Shown here in pieces: positions 1 through 5,876 of a stretch of 5,876 nt of DNA. The translations under genes and the position numbers were made by a program. Location of the stretch: assembly GCA_947458565.1 (NCBI GenBank), contig CANGZK010000074.1, forward strand, positions 1 through 5,876. Direction: 5' to 3'. The DNA comes from Acidimicrobiaceae bacterium. GTDB lineage: Bacteria > Actinomycetota > Acidimicrobiia > Acidimicrobiales > Ilumatobacteraceae. The first letter of the stretch is position 1; each line of letters begins with the position of its first letter. The notes under the pieces are model-generated. The model made no database searches. It saw only the letters and a list, made by a program, of their open reading frames with translations, and was not told where the DNA came from.

Positions 1-710
1 AGGGTTTTTAGCTCGTCCAAACTAGAAGCGTTGGCATTCTGTAAGAATTTCTCTTGAGATTTGAGCGCAAGTTCAGAAGAACGCAATTGACCCAGGGACG
101 GACTCATTGCCCATGCGCGTGAAAAAAGTCCTTTAGCGGAAGGTGCAGCCATCAGTGCGACAACACTGCAGCCACCTGCTGATTGACCGAAGATAGTGAC
201 ATTCTGTGGATCACCACCAAAGGCTGAAATATTTTGCCTAACCCATTGCAACGCGGCAACTTGATCAAGAATTCCCAAATTTAGATTGCCAAGAAAACCG
301 AACGCACCGAGCCGGTAACTCAGCGTGACTACGACAGCGTCACCTTGGACAGACAGGCGCTCTGACTCATTCCACGACAAAGGTGGAGTGATGTTGGTGA
401 ATCCACCTCCATGGACCCAAACATAAACAGGAAGTTGAGAAGTGTTTGATTCAGGAGATGTGATATTCAGAAATAGACAATCTTCGCTTTGTCCCGATTC
501 ATCGGCATTGAGCAACTGACGAAGCTGGCTTTCTGTTTGAGGGCACTCGGGTCCCACCGTGAGTGCGTCGTATACGCCATTCCAACTCGAAACGAGGATG
601 GGCGGTTCGAGGCGTTCGGCGGTTGCAAATCGAATCCCTTTATATACGGAGACCCCTGATGGTGTTCTGACACCGCGAAGTTGACCACATGGGGTGTTTA
701 TCAAAGACAT
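1..710 (-). CDS. Type-B carboxylesterase (para-nitrobenzyl-esterase-like), N-terminal part, cut by window edge
   Basis: This alpha/beta-hydrolase should hydrolyse carboxylic esters. Translating the minus strand from the ATG at 710-708 gives an open frame of 236 residues to the window edge, with the C-terminal half missing (family members are usually about 480-550 residues). Visible motifs, in order: EDCLFLNI (about residues 76-83, the second type-B signature), the oxyanion-hole HGGG (100-103), SYRLGAFGFL (131-140), DQVAALQWVRQNI (149-161), FGGDPQNVTIFG (164-175) and the nucleophile elbow GQSAGG with catalytic Ser at about 177. The catalytic acid and His would lie beyond the edge. There is no signal peptide, so it is probably cytoplasmic. 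An in-frame stop lies four codons upstream of this ATG, so the start cannot be further out; no clear Shine-Dalgarno is seen. It is divergent from the acyltransferase. The family is certain; the substrate is unknown. Confidence 0.95.
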   Translation of the reverse strand, partial: MSLINTPCGQLRGVRTPSGVSVYKGIRFATAERLEPPILVSSWNGVYDALTVGPECPQTESQLRQLLNADESGQSEDCLFLNITSPESNTSQLPVYVWVHGGGFTNITPPLSWNESERLSVQGDAVVVTLSYRLGAFGFLGNLNLGILDQVAALQWVRQNISAFGGDPQNVTIFGQSAGGCSVVALMAAPSAKGLFSRAWAMSPSLGQLRSSELALKSQEKFLQNANASSLDELKT

Positions 711-741
711 TCGATCAGGCTACCCATTAGATTTTGAGTGC

Positions 742-1401
742 ATGTTGCGCCGGCCACTTCTTCGCCTCACCAAGCTTTTCCACCCACTCTTGGAACGTGG
801 GTCGTCACGACTCTGGGAATTTATGGGTCTGTACGGCGCTATTGGACCCGAGACGATGAAGGGCAAACGATTTGGAAAGTTTGGGGAGGGGAGCATTATT
901 TGTTTTCCTCAAACCACAATTTTTAACGAACGGTACATCCATATCGGAGCGGACACGATGATTGGGTCGCACGTTGCATTGTCTGCTGGGATGGTTCCTG
1001 GCCAAGTTTGCCTCACCGATCCTGTGGTGCGAATTGGTGATCGATGCCTTATTGGGCGCGGCAGCGGCATCGTTGGGCATCTGTCAATCGACATCGGAAA
1101 TGACGTCTGGACAGGACACCACGTATACATCACCGATCAAAACCATGGTTATGAGAACATCGAGATTCCAATTTCTCAACAAACACAAACTGAACGTCCA
1201 GTTTCTATAGGTGATGGATCATGGCTTGGTGTAGGGGTTGTGGTTCTGCCTGGAGCAACTATCGGCAAACATGTTGCGGTGGGTGCCAATTCAGTTGTGA
1301 CCGGTATGTTGCCCGATTTTTGCGTTGCTGTTGGTGCCCCCGCGCGAATTGTTAAACAGTATTCGTCAGCGAGTGGATGGAAGCCAGCCGACCAATTTTA
1401 G
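742..1401 (+). CDS. Hexapeptide-repeat (left-handed beta-helix) O-acyltransferase, WbbJ/maltose-acetyltransferase-like
   Basis: Probable acetyl- or acyl-CoA-dependent O-acyltransferase of the LbH/XAT type, cytoplasmic, acting on a sugar or similar hydroxyl acceptor. Numbering is from the ATG at 742 (219 residues). An N-terminal helical part holds LWEFMGLYGAIGP (24-36). Imperfect hexapeptide repeats follow (IHIGADTMIG, VRIGDRCLIG, IDIGNDVWTG, VSIGDGSWLG, ATIGKHVAVG). A loop with DQNHGY (132-137) carries the likely catalytic His135. The usual exit motif VAVGAPARIVKQY spans about 195-207. The same frame is open to a GTG at 694 (235 residues), but that start would lie inside the first codons of the divergent esterase. 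The N-terminus from 742 (MLRRPLLRLTKLFHP) looks like a natural start, so 742 is preferred; neither start has a good Shine-Dalgarno. The gene overlaps the next, convergent gene by 4 bases at the stop codons. Family assignment is firm; the acceptor is unknown. Confidence 0.93.
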   Translation: MLRRPLLRLTKLFHPLLERGSSRLWEFMGLYGAIGPETMKGKRFGKFGEGSIICFPQTTIFNERYIHIGADTMIGSHVALSAGMVPGQVCLTDPVVRIGDRCLIGRGSGIVGHLSIDIGNDVWTGHHVYITDQNHGYENIEIPISQQTQTERPVSIGDGSWLGVGVVVLPGATIGKHVAVGANSVVTGMLPDFCVAVGAPARIVKQYSSASGWKPADQF

Positions 1402-1913
1402 ATCGAGAGATCCATCGGCGGCTTACACGACGTCATAGCGTTGTCAGCCGCAAATGTTGAAATTTTCTCGCTCAATGGAATCCCCATCACAATTGATTCC
1501 CCGAATGGAACATTGGTGCCAAGTCGCAAATCTTCGGCGTACGCACGACGGTCTGATATGTATGAACGGTAGTCGGCTATCCACAACGGAATGAGTTCCT
1601 GACCTTTTGCATCAGACGGAGTTGTCTCCTCGAGTTTTCCCAACATTCGTTCAAGTGTGTCCGTAGCCAAATCGACTAATTTGGATCGCTCTGCAAGGGC
1701 ATCAGCTCCAGATTCATTGAGGGGCCGAAAATCCGCTAGAGCAATTCGTTCATCTGCTGCATCCTGACAAATAAGTTCTGCCCGTTCAGTCCAAGCTTGG
1801 TCACCAATTTCATTGGCGACCTCTTTGGATGCGAAAAACAATGCGTAAATCCACATCATCAGTAGAAGCACTATTGCAAGAGCAATGGATGATCGACCGA
1901 TTATTCGTTTCAA
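1398..1913 (-). CDS. Membrane-anchored extracytoplasmic protein of unknown function
   Basis: Function not recognised. From the TTG at 1913-1911 the product is 171 residues. It has a short basic N-terminus (MKRIIGRSS), one transmembrane segment (about residues 9-29, SIALAIVLLLMMWIYALFFA) and a polar, mostly helical C-terminal domain, giving an N-in signal-anchor topology. The domain has only two cysteines, near its beginning (ELICQD) and near the end (TSCKPPMDL); outside the membrane they could form a disulfide. The segment WIADYRSYISDRRAYAEDLR plus the C-terminal NAMTSCKPP resembles, from memory, uncharacterised actinobacterial proteins. The frame stays open upstream to a TTG at 1988 (196 residues), adding a His/Arg-rich tail. 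The inner start is preferred because GAGGA sits 3 bases before it and it gives the usual topology. It is divergent from the ABC exporter operon and might be a partner of it (inference only). Confidence 0.78.
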   Translation of the reverse strand: MKRIIGRSSIALAIVLLLMMWIYALFFASKEVANEIGDQAWTERAELICQDAADERIALADFRPLNESGADALAERSKLVDLATDTLERMLGKLEETTPSDAKGQELIPLWIADYRSYISDRRAYAEDLRLGTNVPFGESIVMGIPLSEKISTFAADNAMTSCKPPMDLSI

Positions 1914-1916
1914 GAT

Positions 1917-1921
1917 TCCTC
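1917..1921 (-). promoter_or_regulatory. Shine-Dalgarno-like GAGGA deciding the TTG start at 1913
   Basis: Read on the minus strand, GAGGA precedes the TTG at 1913-1911 by 3 bases. The spacing is shorter than ideal, but it is the only ribosome-binding-like site near either possible start of this gene; none precedes the outer TTG at 1988. Confidence 0.4.
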
Positions 1922-1991
1922 GATCAGTGAAATCGCCACGATGTGATCGTACGTGATTCGGATGAATTGCGCTCAACCTGATGAACAAATG

Positions 1992-2005
1992 TGTGATCAG
2001 TCACA
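1992..2005. promoter_or_regulatory. Inverted repeat TGTGA-N4-TCACA, candidate operator in a divergent promoter region
   Basis: Two perfect 5-base arms, TGTGA and TCACA, flank TCAG, 27 bases before the ATG of the first exporter gene and in the 5' region of the divergent membrane-protein gene. The arms equal the CRP/GlxR-type half-sites, but that family normally has a 6-base spacer; here it is 4, so a CRP-family regulator cannot be assumed. A TANNNT-type -10 candidate (TAGATT, 2011-2016) follows a few bases downstream, so a protein bound here could block or assist RNA polymerase. Only position and symmetry are seen; the regulator is unknown. Confidence 0.35.
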
Positions 2006-2031
2006 TTTATTAGATTCATTAGACTGCTGGC

Positions 2032-3795
2032 ATGGCAAATGATGAAGTAGTCGAGGACTTGCACTCTCAAAGCCGTCTGCGCGTCGGATTCGTGTTGGTG
2101 CGCGATTTGCTGAGATTTCATCCGCGCATTTTTGCGTTAGCCGTTGGTGGAGCCTCCATCTACGCAGTTTGTACAGTGGCCTCTAGTTTTGGTGTTACCT
2201 ACCTCGTTGACCGCATTATTTTGCCGAGGTTTGATAGCGGGAAAATTGACGCTGGCGTGTATTTCATCGGAGCATCGATTGTCATAGGCATCGGATTGCT
2301 GAGAGCATTCGGTGTCGTTGTTCGTAGGAGTTTTGCAGGCGTCAGTAACTGGAGAACGGTCGAGTCGATTTCGATGTTGCTCGTGAGACAAATCATGAAG
2401 CAGCCAGTGTCGTGGCACAAGAAGAAGATGACCGGAGACTTAGTGGCTCGTGTTGGTGTCGACTCCGATGCGGCTGCGGAAGTGCTGGGCCCCTTACCAT
2501 TCAGCACTTCTGTGGTCCTACTTGTTTTTCTCACGGGAGGATGGCTCATCGTTGTCGATGTACCACTTGGCTTGGTGGCTATTTCCGTTATACCGATATT
2601 GCTGCTTCTCAATGTCGGATACCAGCGGAGAATTGACAAGCATTACGACACCGCTCAGCACGAGTTGGGTGCACTTTCGTCAGCCGTTCACGAAAGTTTT
2701 GATGGAGTGATGGTGGTGAAAGCATTTGGTGCTGAGGAGCGCGAAACTCGGCGCTTGTCCGTGATATCTACGAGGTTGAAAGATGCAAGGATTCGAGCTG
2801 TTTCCGCGAGGTCAACATTTGAAGCTTTGCTAGACGGAGTTCCGTCTCTCGTGAATATTTTGTTATTGGTAATTGGCGCAATGAGAGTTGAGTCAAAAAG
2901 TATGTCGGTAGGTGAGTTAACTAGCTTCATTTATCTGTTTACGCTGCTGATTTTTCCTCTTCGGATCATCGGATATGTATTGAGTTCTGTTCCGCACTCT
3001 GCAAGTGGATACAAACGTGTCCGCGAAGTATTGGATGAGCCGACGATGAGAGACCCGCTAACACTGGTGTTAACCAGCAACACCGATGTTGGTGTGCGAT
3101 TGGATGGCATTACGTTTCGATATGCCGATGACCTTCCCGCAGTCCTGGTTGACATCACATTGGAAATTGCAGCGGGCAAGACTGTTGTAATTGTCGGCGC
3201 AACGGGCTCTGGCAAATCAACTTTGCTGAGCGTGATGGCAGGTCTACTGCAGCCAGATCAAGGAATGGTGTCGATTGCAAACCGCAGTTCTTCGATCGTT
3301 TTTCAGGAACCTTTCTTGTTCTCAGGAACGATTCGGAACAATATTGATATGGGGCGCTTACTGTCCGATTCTGTTTTGCACAACTCATTGTTTCTGGCTG
3401 CGGCAGATGATTTCATCGGGGCACGTGATAATGGTGTCGACACTGTTATCGGTGAGCGGGGCATCAATTTGAGCGGAGGACAAAGACAGAGGATTGCTCT
3501 TGCTCGAGCCATAGCGCAAGAAAGTGCCGTTCTATTGTTGGATGACACGACTTCGGCTTTAGACACCGTTACAGAATCAACCGTGATTGAGCGCTTGCGA
3601 GCATCAGAAACAATCGTCACCACGGTTATCGTTGCATCACGTCCATCGACGATTGCTCTTGCCGATGAAGTGGTCTTTATAGAAAATGGAAAGCTCAGTG
3701 ATCAGGGCCACCATGAGGCATTAATAGTTGCTAATGAGAACTATCGCTCACTTATGCAGTCGTTTGAACACGACAGGGAGCAGGGTGGGTTGTGA
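2032..3795 (+). CDS. ABC exporter half-transporter (TMD-NBD), degenerate-site subunit of a heterodimer
   Basis: A 587-residue type IV (ABCB/MRP-like) exporter subunit in the cytoplasmic membrane. Residues about 30-325 form the six-helix transmembrane domain (hydrophobic stretches near 34-60, 75-97, 158-176, 177-197, 264-285, 298-320); the NBD follows. Motifs: A-loop Tyr364, Walker A GATGSGKST (389-397), Q-loop Gln425, X-loop GERG (474-477), perfect signature LSGGQ (480-484), Walker B LLLDD (501-505), D-loop SALD (508-511). Two catalytic positions are altered: the Glu after Walker B is Asp505, and the H-loop His is Ser536 (VASRPST). The stretch from Walker A Lys395 to the Q-loop Gln425 is 30 residues, against 42 in the partner subunit, so part of the ATP-binding beta-subdomain is missing. 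It should need a partner with an intact site, and the next gene supplies one. The ATG at 2032 has no strong Shine-Dalgarno; transcription may start close to it. The substrate (drug, lipid or peptide) is not predictable. Confidence 0.96.
   Translation: MANDEVVEDLHSQSRLRVGFVLVRDLLRFHPRIFALAVGGASIYAVCTVASSFGVTYLVDRIILPRFDSGKIDAGVYFIGASIVIGIGLLRAFGVVVRRSFAGVSNWRTVESISMLLVRQIMKQPVSWHKKKMTGDLVARVGVDSDAAAEVLGPLPFSTSVVLLVFLTGGWLIVVDVPLGLVAISVIPILLLLNVGYQRRIDKHYDTAQHELGALSSAVHESFDGVMVVKAFGAEERETRRLSVISTRLKDARIRAVSARSTFEALLDGVPSLVNILLLVIGAMRVESKSMSVGELTSFIYLFTLLIFPLRIIGYVLSSVPHSASGYKRVREVLDEPTMRDPLTLVLTSNTDVGVRLDGITFRYADDLPAVLVDITLEIAAGKTVVIVGATGSGKSTLLSVMAGLLQPDQGMVSIANRSSSIVFQEPFLFSGTIRNNIDMGRLLSDSVLHNSLFLAAADDFIGARDNGVDTVIGERGINLSGGQRQRIALARAIAQESAVLLLDDTTSALDTVTESTVIERLRASETIVTTVIVASRPSTIALADEVVFIENGKLSDQGHHEALIVANENYRSLMQSFEHDREQGGL
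3782..3785 (+). promoter_or_regulatory. Shine-Dalgarno AGGG for the GTG start at 3792
   Basis: AGGG within AGGGTGGGTT ends 6 bases before the GTG at 3792, inside the end of the upstream exporter gene. It supports the GTG that overlaps the previous stop as the true start of the second exporter subunit. Confidence 0.55.
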
Positions 3796-5588
3796 GCGAA
3801 CCAGTACATAGGTTTGGCTCAGCTCGAACTATCGGCAGGGGAATGCGTGTTGCGCCGGCCCTGTCAAGCGGCATCGGTCTTACGTTGCTGTTTGCGTTCA
3901 TTGGTACTGGCGCACGATTGGTTATACCAATTCTTATTCAACTGAGCATTGATAACGGTTTGCAAATAGGCAATATTCGCGTCGCATATATTGCTTGGCT
4001 CGGACTAATTGGTTCTGGTTTTGTGCTCATTTCGTCAGCATCACTTCGGGTGGCAACTAAGCGACTCGGTACGCGAGCAGAAGAGGGTCTTTTTACACTT
4101 CGAATAAAGCTCTTTGACCACATTCATCGTTTGAGCCTTGCCGACCACAACGATGAGAAGAGAGGTGCTCTTGTATCTCGTGTGACTAGCGATATCGAAA
4201 CATTGACAATGTTCTTCTCGTGGGGTGGATTGTCACTGTTGCTTGATGGTTCTCAGATGATTGCTGTTGCAAGCGTGATGCTCGCATATGACTGGCGTTT
4301 GGCTGTAGTTGCCTTTTTGGTTTCGGCGCCACTTGTGCTCGTGCTGCGTTTAGTTCAATCACGTTTGGTGCATGCACACAATATTTCACGGGAACGCAAC
4401 GCAGAATTGCTAGGAGTGTTCAGCGAGATGGTTTCAGGTGCCGAGACATTGCGGGCGTACGACGCAACTAATCAGATGATTAACACTGTCGCCAAGGATG
4501 TTCGCAACAGGGGAGACAGCAACATTCGAGCGGGTGTTATCGGAGCATTTCTCTTCCCGTCTGGAGAAGTTTTTGCTGTGTTCACTGTTATGGCGGTTGT
4601 CGGTGCGGGTTTGCTCATCGGTCCTGCAGGCGGATTGAGTGCTGGTGCTCTAGTTGGGTTTGTATTTTTGACATATCGATTCCTGGAACCTATTGCCGAG
4701 TTCACCGAGGTCATCGACCAAACACAAAGTGCTGTCGCAAGTTTGCGCAGAGTTCTCGGAGTGTTGGATACACCGATTGGGCCGCCACAACCATCGATGC
4801 CGATCGAACTGCCCAAGGGTGACTTGTCGATTGATTTTGTAGACGTCAGTTTCGCCTACGGTTCGCGCCTAGACGAAGATGATGACACACCGGTTCTGAA
4901 TTCGATCAACTTACATATTCCTGGCGGTCAACACATTGCACTCGTCGGACCATCAGGTTCTGGGAAGACGACTCTTGCGCGATTGATTGCCCGTTTAGCG
5001 GATCCGACTGTTGGATCGGTCATGTTGGGTGGCGTACCCCTGCACCGTGTCGGCAATGACGACTTGAGACGCCGATTGATTGTCGTGCCTCAGGAACCTT
5101 TTCTTTTTGCTGAATCAATCGCGTACAACTTGAGATTCGCCTTACCAGATGCAACTGACGGTCAATTGTTGGAAGTGTTCAGCGATCTTGAGATAGATGA
5201 CTGGTTGGACGCTCTTCCACAAGGGATACACACCAACGTTGGACAACGCGGATCTTCGCTTTCTGCTGGAGAGCGACAGTTGATTGCTCTTGTGCGCGCT
5301 GCCGTCGTTCGACCAGATGTGCTGATTTTGGACGAGGCGACTTCATCTGTTGATGCTCTCACCGAAGTCCGAATCTCGAAAGCATTAAGCAAATTGGCAA
5401 AGGGCAGAACGACTGTTTCGATAGCCCATCGTCTTTCAACTGCCGCAAGAGCAGATCGAGTTATTCTGCTTGAGCGAGGCCGAATTGTTGAAGACGGATC
5501 GCACCAACAGCTCCTTGCTGCACTTGGCCCTTATGCAAAACAGTATGAGACCTGGGTAGCGAGCACGCAAAGTAATCTCGAATTGTGA
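3792..5588 (+). CDS. ABC exporter half-transporter (TMD-NBD), catalytic-site subunit of the heterodimer
   Basis: A 598-residue type IV exporter subunit in the cytoplasmic membrane. The six-helix TMD spans about residues 22-310 (hydrophobic stretches near 27-52, 63-84, 144-165, 169-188, 247-277, 284-303). The NBD has A-loop Tyr356, Walker A GPSGSGKTT (386-394), Q-loop Gln434, Walker B LILDE with catalytic Glu515, D-loop Asp521 and H-loop His546 (IAHRLST), all consensus. The signature is not: LSAGE (490-494) replaces LSGGQ, and the X-loop reads VGQRG (483-487) where VGERG is usual. An acidic insert (LDEDDDTP, 360-367) follows the A-loop. This mirrors the changes in the upstream subunit: its Walker A/B and His would pair with the upstream LSGGQ to form the working ATPase site. 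The GTG start overlaps the upstream TGA (GTGA, 3792-3795), indicating translational coupling and likely 1:1 production. The substrate is unknown. Confidence 0.96.
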   Translation: MSEPVHRFGSARTIGRGMRVAPALSSGIGLTLLFAFIGTGARLVIPILIQLSIDNGLQIGNIRVAYIAWLGLIGSGFVLISSASLRVATKRLGTRAEEGLFTLRIKLFDHIHRLSLADHNDEKRGALVSRVTSDIETLTMFFSWGGLSLLLDGSQMIAVASVMLAYDWRLAVVAFLVSAPLVLVLRLVQSRLVHAHNISRERNAELLGVFSEMVSGAETLRAYDATNQMINTVAKDVRNRGDSNIRAGVIGAFLFPSGEVFAVFTVMAVVGAGLLIGPAGGLSAGALVGFVFLTYRFLEPIAEFTEVIDQTQSAVASLRRVLGVLDTPIGPPQPSMPIELPKGDLSIDFVDVSFAYGSRLDEDDDTPVLNSINLHIPGGQHIALVGPSGSGKTTLARLIARLADPTVGSVMLGGVPLHRVGNDDLRRRLIVVPQEPFLFAESIAYNLRFALPDATDGQLLEVFSDLEIDDWLDALPQGIHTNVGQRGSSLSAGERQLIALVRAAVVRPDVLILDEATSSVDALTEVRISKALSKLAKGRTTVSIAHRLSTAARADRVILLERGRIVEDGSHQQLLAALGPYAKQYETWVASTQSNLEL

Positions 5589-5876
5589 TTTCGCAAAAAA
5601 TTTACAGAGTTGCCTTGGTCTCGCTTGTTTCGATATTGGCCGCGAGTTGTTCGCAATCTGGCGCCGCTACAGCTGTGTGCAGCAGGGCACCCGAATTGGA
5701 AAGCTCGATCGTTGCTGTTGATTCCGCCGTTGTAGCGATGTCTGATGTATCGGCCCGACAATTGCAAAGTATGTTTGCGGTCTTACTGTCGTCTCTCGTT
5801 TCTATTGGCGATGTTGCTCCACCGGAGGTCGTTGAACAGTTTGCACAAGTTGAACGCGCATATCATGCCGTATCTG
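5585..5876 (+). CDS. Putative lipoprotein, N-terminal part, runs off the window
   Basis: Reading from the GTG at 5585 gives 97 codons without a stop to the window edge, so the gene continues outside. The first 22 residues form a lipoprotein signal peptide: a basic n-region (MISQKIYR), a hydrophobic core (VALVSLVSIL) and a lipobox AASC preceded by Leu, with Cys22 as the expected lipidated residue. The visible mature part is Ser/Ala/Val-rich, likely helical, with a second Cys at 32 (AVCSRAPELE) and a stretch APPEVVEQFAQVERAYHAV near the edge. No family is recognised. The GTG overlaps the TGA of the second exporter gene (GTGA, 5585-5588), the same junction as between the two exporter genes, so it is probably the third gene of the operon. 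It has no Shine-Dalgarno, which fits translation by coupling. It may be an outer-face accessory of the exporter (inference). Confidence 0.8.
   Translation, partial: MISQKIYRVALVSLVSILAASCSQSGAATAVCSRAPELESSIVAVDSAVVAMSDVSARQLQSMFAVLLSSLVSIGDVAPPEVVEQFAQVERAYHAVS

Noticed and set aside
623..646. TTGCAA and TATATA as a promoter for the acyltransferase
   Set aside because: The spacing between the two boxes is only 12 bases, too short for a sigma-70 type promoter, and it lies inside esterase coding sequence.
467..688. 73-residue open frame on the minus strand
   Set aside because: It is another frame of the type-B esterase, whose true frame is fixed by EDCLFLNI, HGGG and GQSAGG.
1401..1412. GATC-GAGA-GATC as a terminator hairpin
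   Set aside because: The stem is only 4 pairs with no T-run; it is inside the end of the membrane-protein gene.
3303..3623. 106-residue minus-strand open frame
   Set aside because: Antisense shadow of the first exporter NBD, which has all its motifs on the plus strand.
744..3860. The 12-base string GTTGCGCCGGCC near 744 and again near 3849
   Set aside because: Both copies fall in coding sequence of unrelated genes with no flanking similarity; a chance match.
5531..5767. 78-residue minus-strand open frame at the right end
   Set aside because: It lies antisense to the exporter end and the lipoprotein gene, is Arg/Cys-rich without domain character, and the plus-strand lipoprotein signal is far more convincing.

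Overview
The window looks like chromosomal DNA from a medium-GC actinobacterium. The protein motifs fit Actinomycetota: an acyltransferase with an N-terminal LWEFMGLYGAIGP stretch, a two-subunit ABC exporter, a short membrane-anchored protein ending in a Cys-Lys-Pro-Pro-type tail, GTG/TTG starts and few strong Shine-Dalgarno sites. By eye, base composition is near balanced rather than very GC-rich. That would suit aquatic Acidimicrobiia-type lineages, but the taxonomy is an inference from memory of motifs.

Layout, left to right. (1) Minus strand, 710 to beyond base 1: the N-terminal 236 residues of a type-B carboxylesterase, cut by the window edge. (2) Plus strand, about 742 (possibly 694) to 1401: a left-handed beta-helix (hexapeptide-repeat) O-acyltransferase, divergent from the esterase with almost no spacer. 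(3) Minus strand, 1913 (possibly 1988) to 1398: a small single-pass membrane-anchored extracytoplasmic protein of unknown function, convergent with the acyltransferase and overlapping its stop by 4 bases. (4) A divergent promoter region, about 1914-2031, with an inverted repeat TGTGA-N4-TCACA. (5) Plus strand, 2032-3795 and 3792-5588: two full-length ABC exporter half-transporters (six predicted TM helices plus NBD each) overlapping by GTGA. (6) Plus strand, 5585 to beyond 5876: the start of a lipoprotein gene, again overlapping the previous stop by GTGA. It runs off the window and is easy to miss.

Genes 4-6 form one translationally coupled operon. The two ABC subunits carry complementary defects. 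The first has a Walker B Glu-to-Asp change, an H-loop His-to-Ser change and a shortened ATP-binding subdomain, but a perfect LSGGQ. The second has intact Walker B Glu and H-loop His but a divergent LSAGE signature. This is what a heterodimeric exporter with one consensus and one degenerate ATP site should look like. The coupled lipoprotein, and possibly the divergently encoded membrane-anchored protein, are candidate extracytoplasmic partners. The substrate cannot be read from the sequence. No RNA gene, CRISPR array, insertion sequence or convincing intrinsic terminator was seen.
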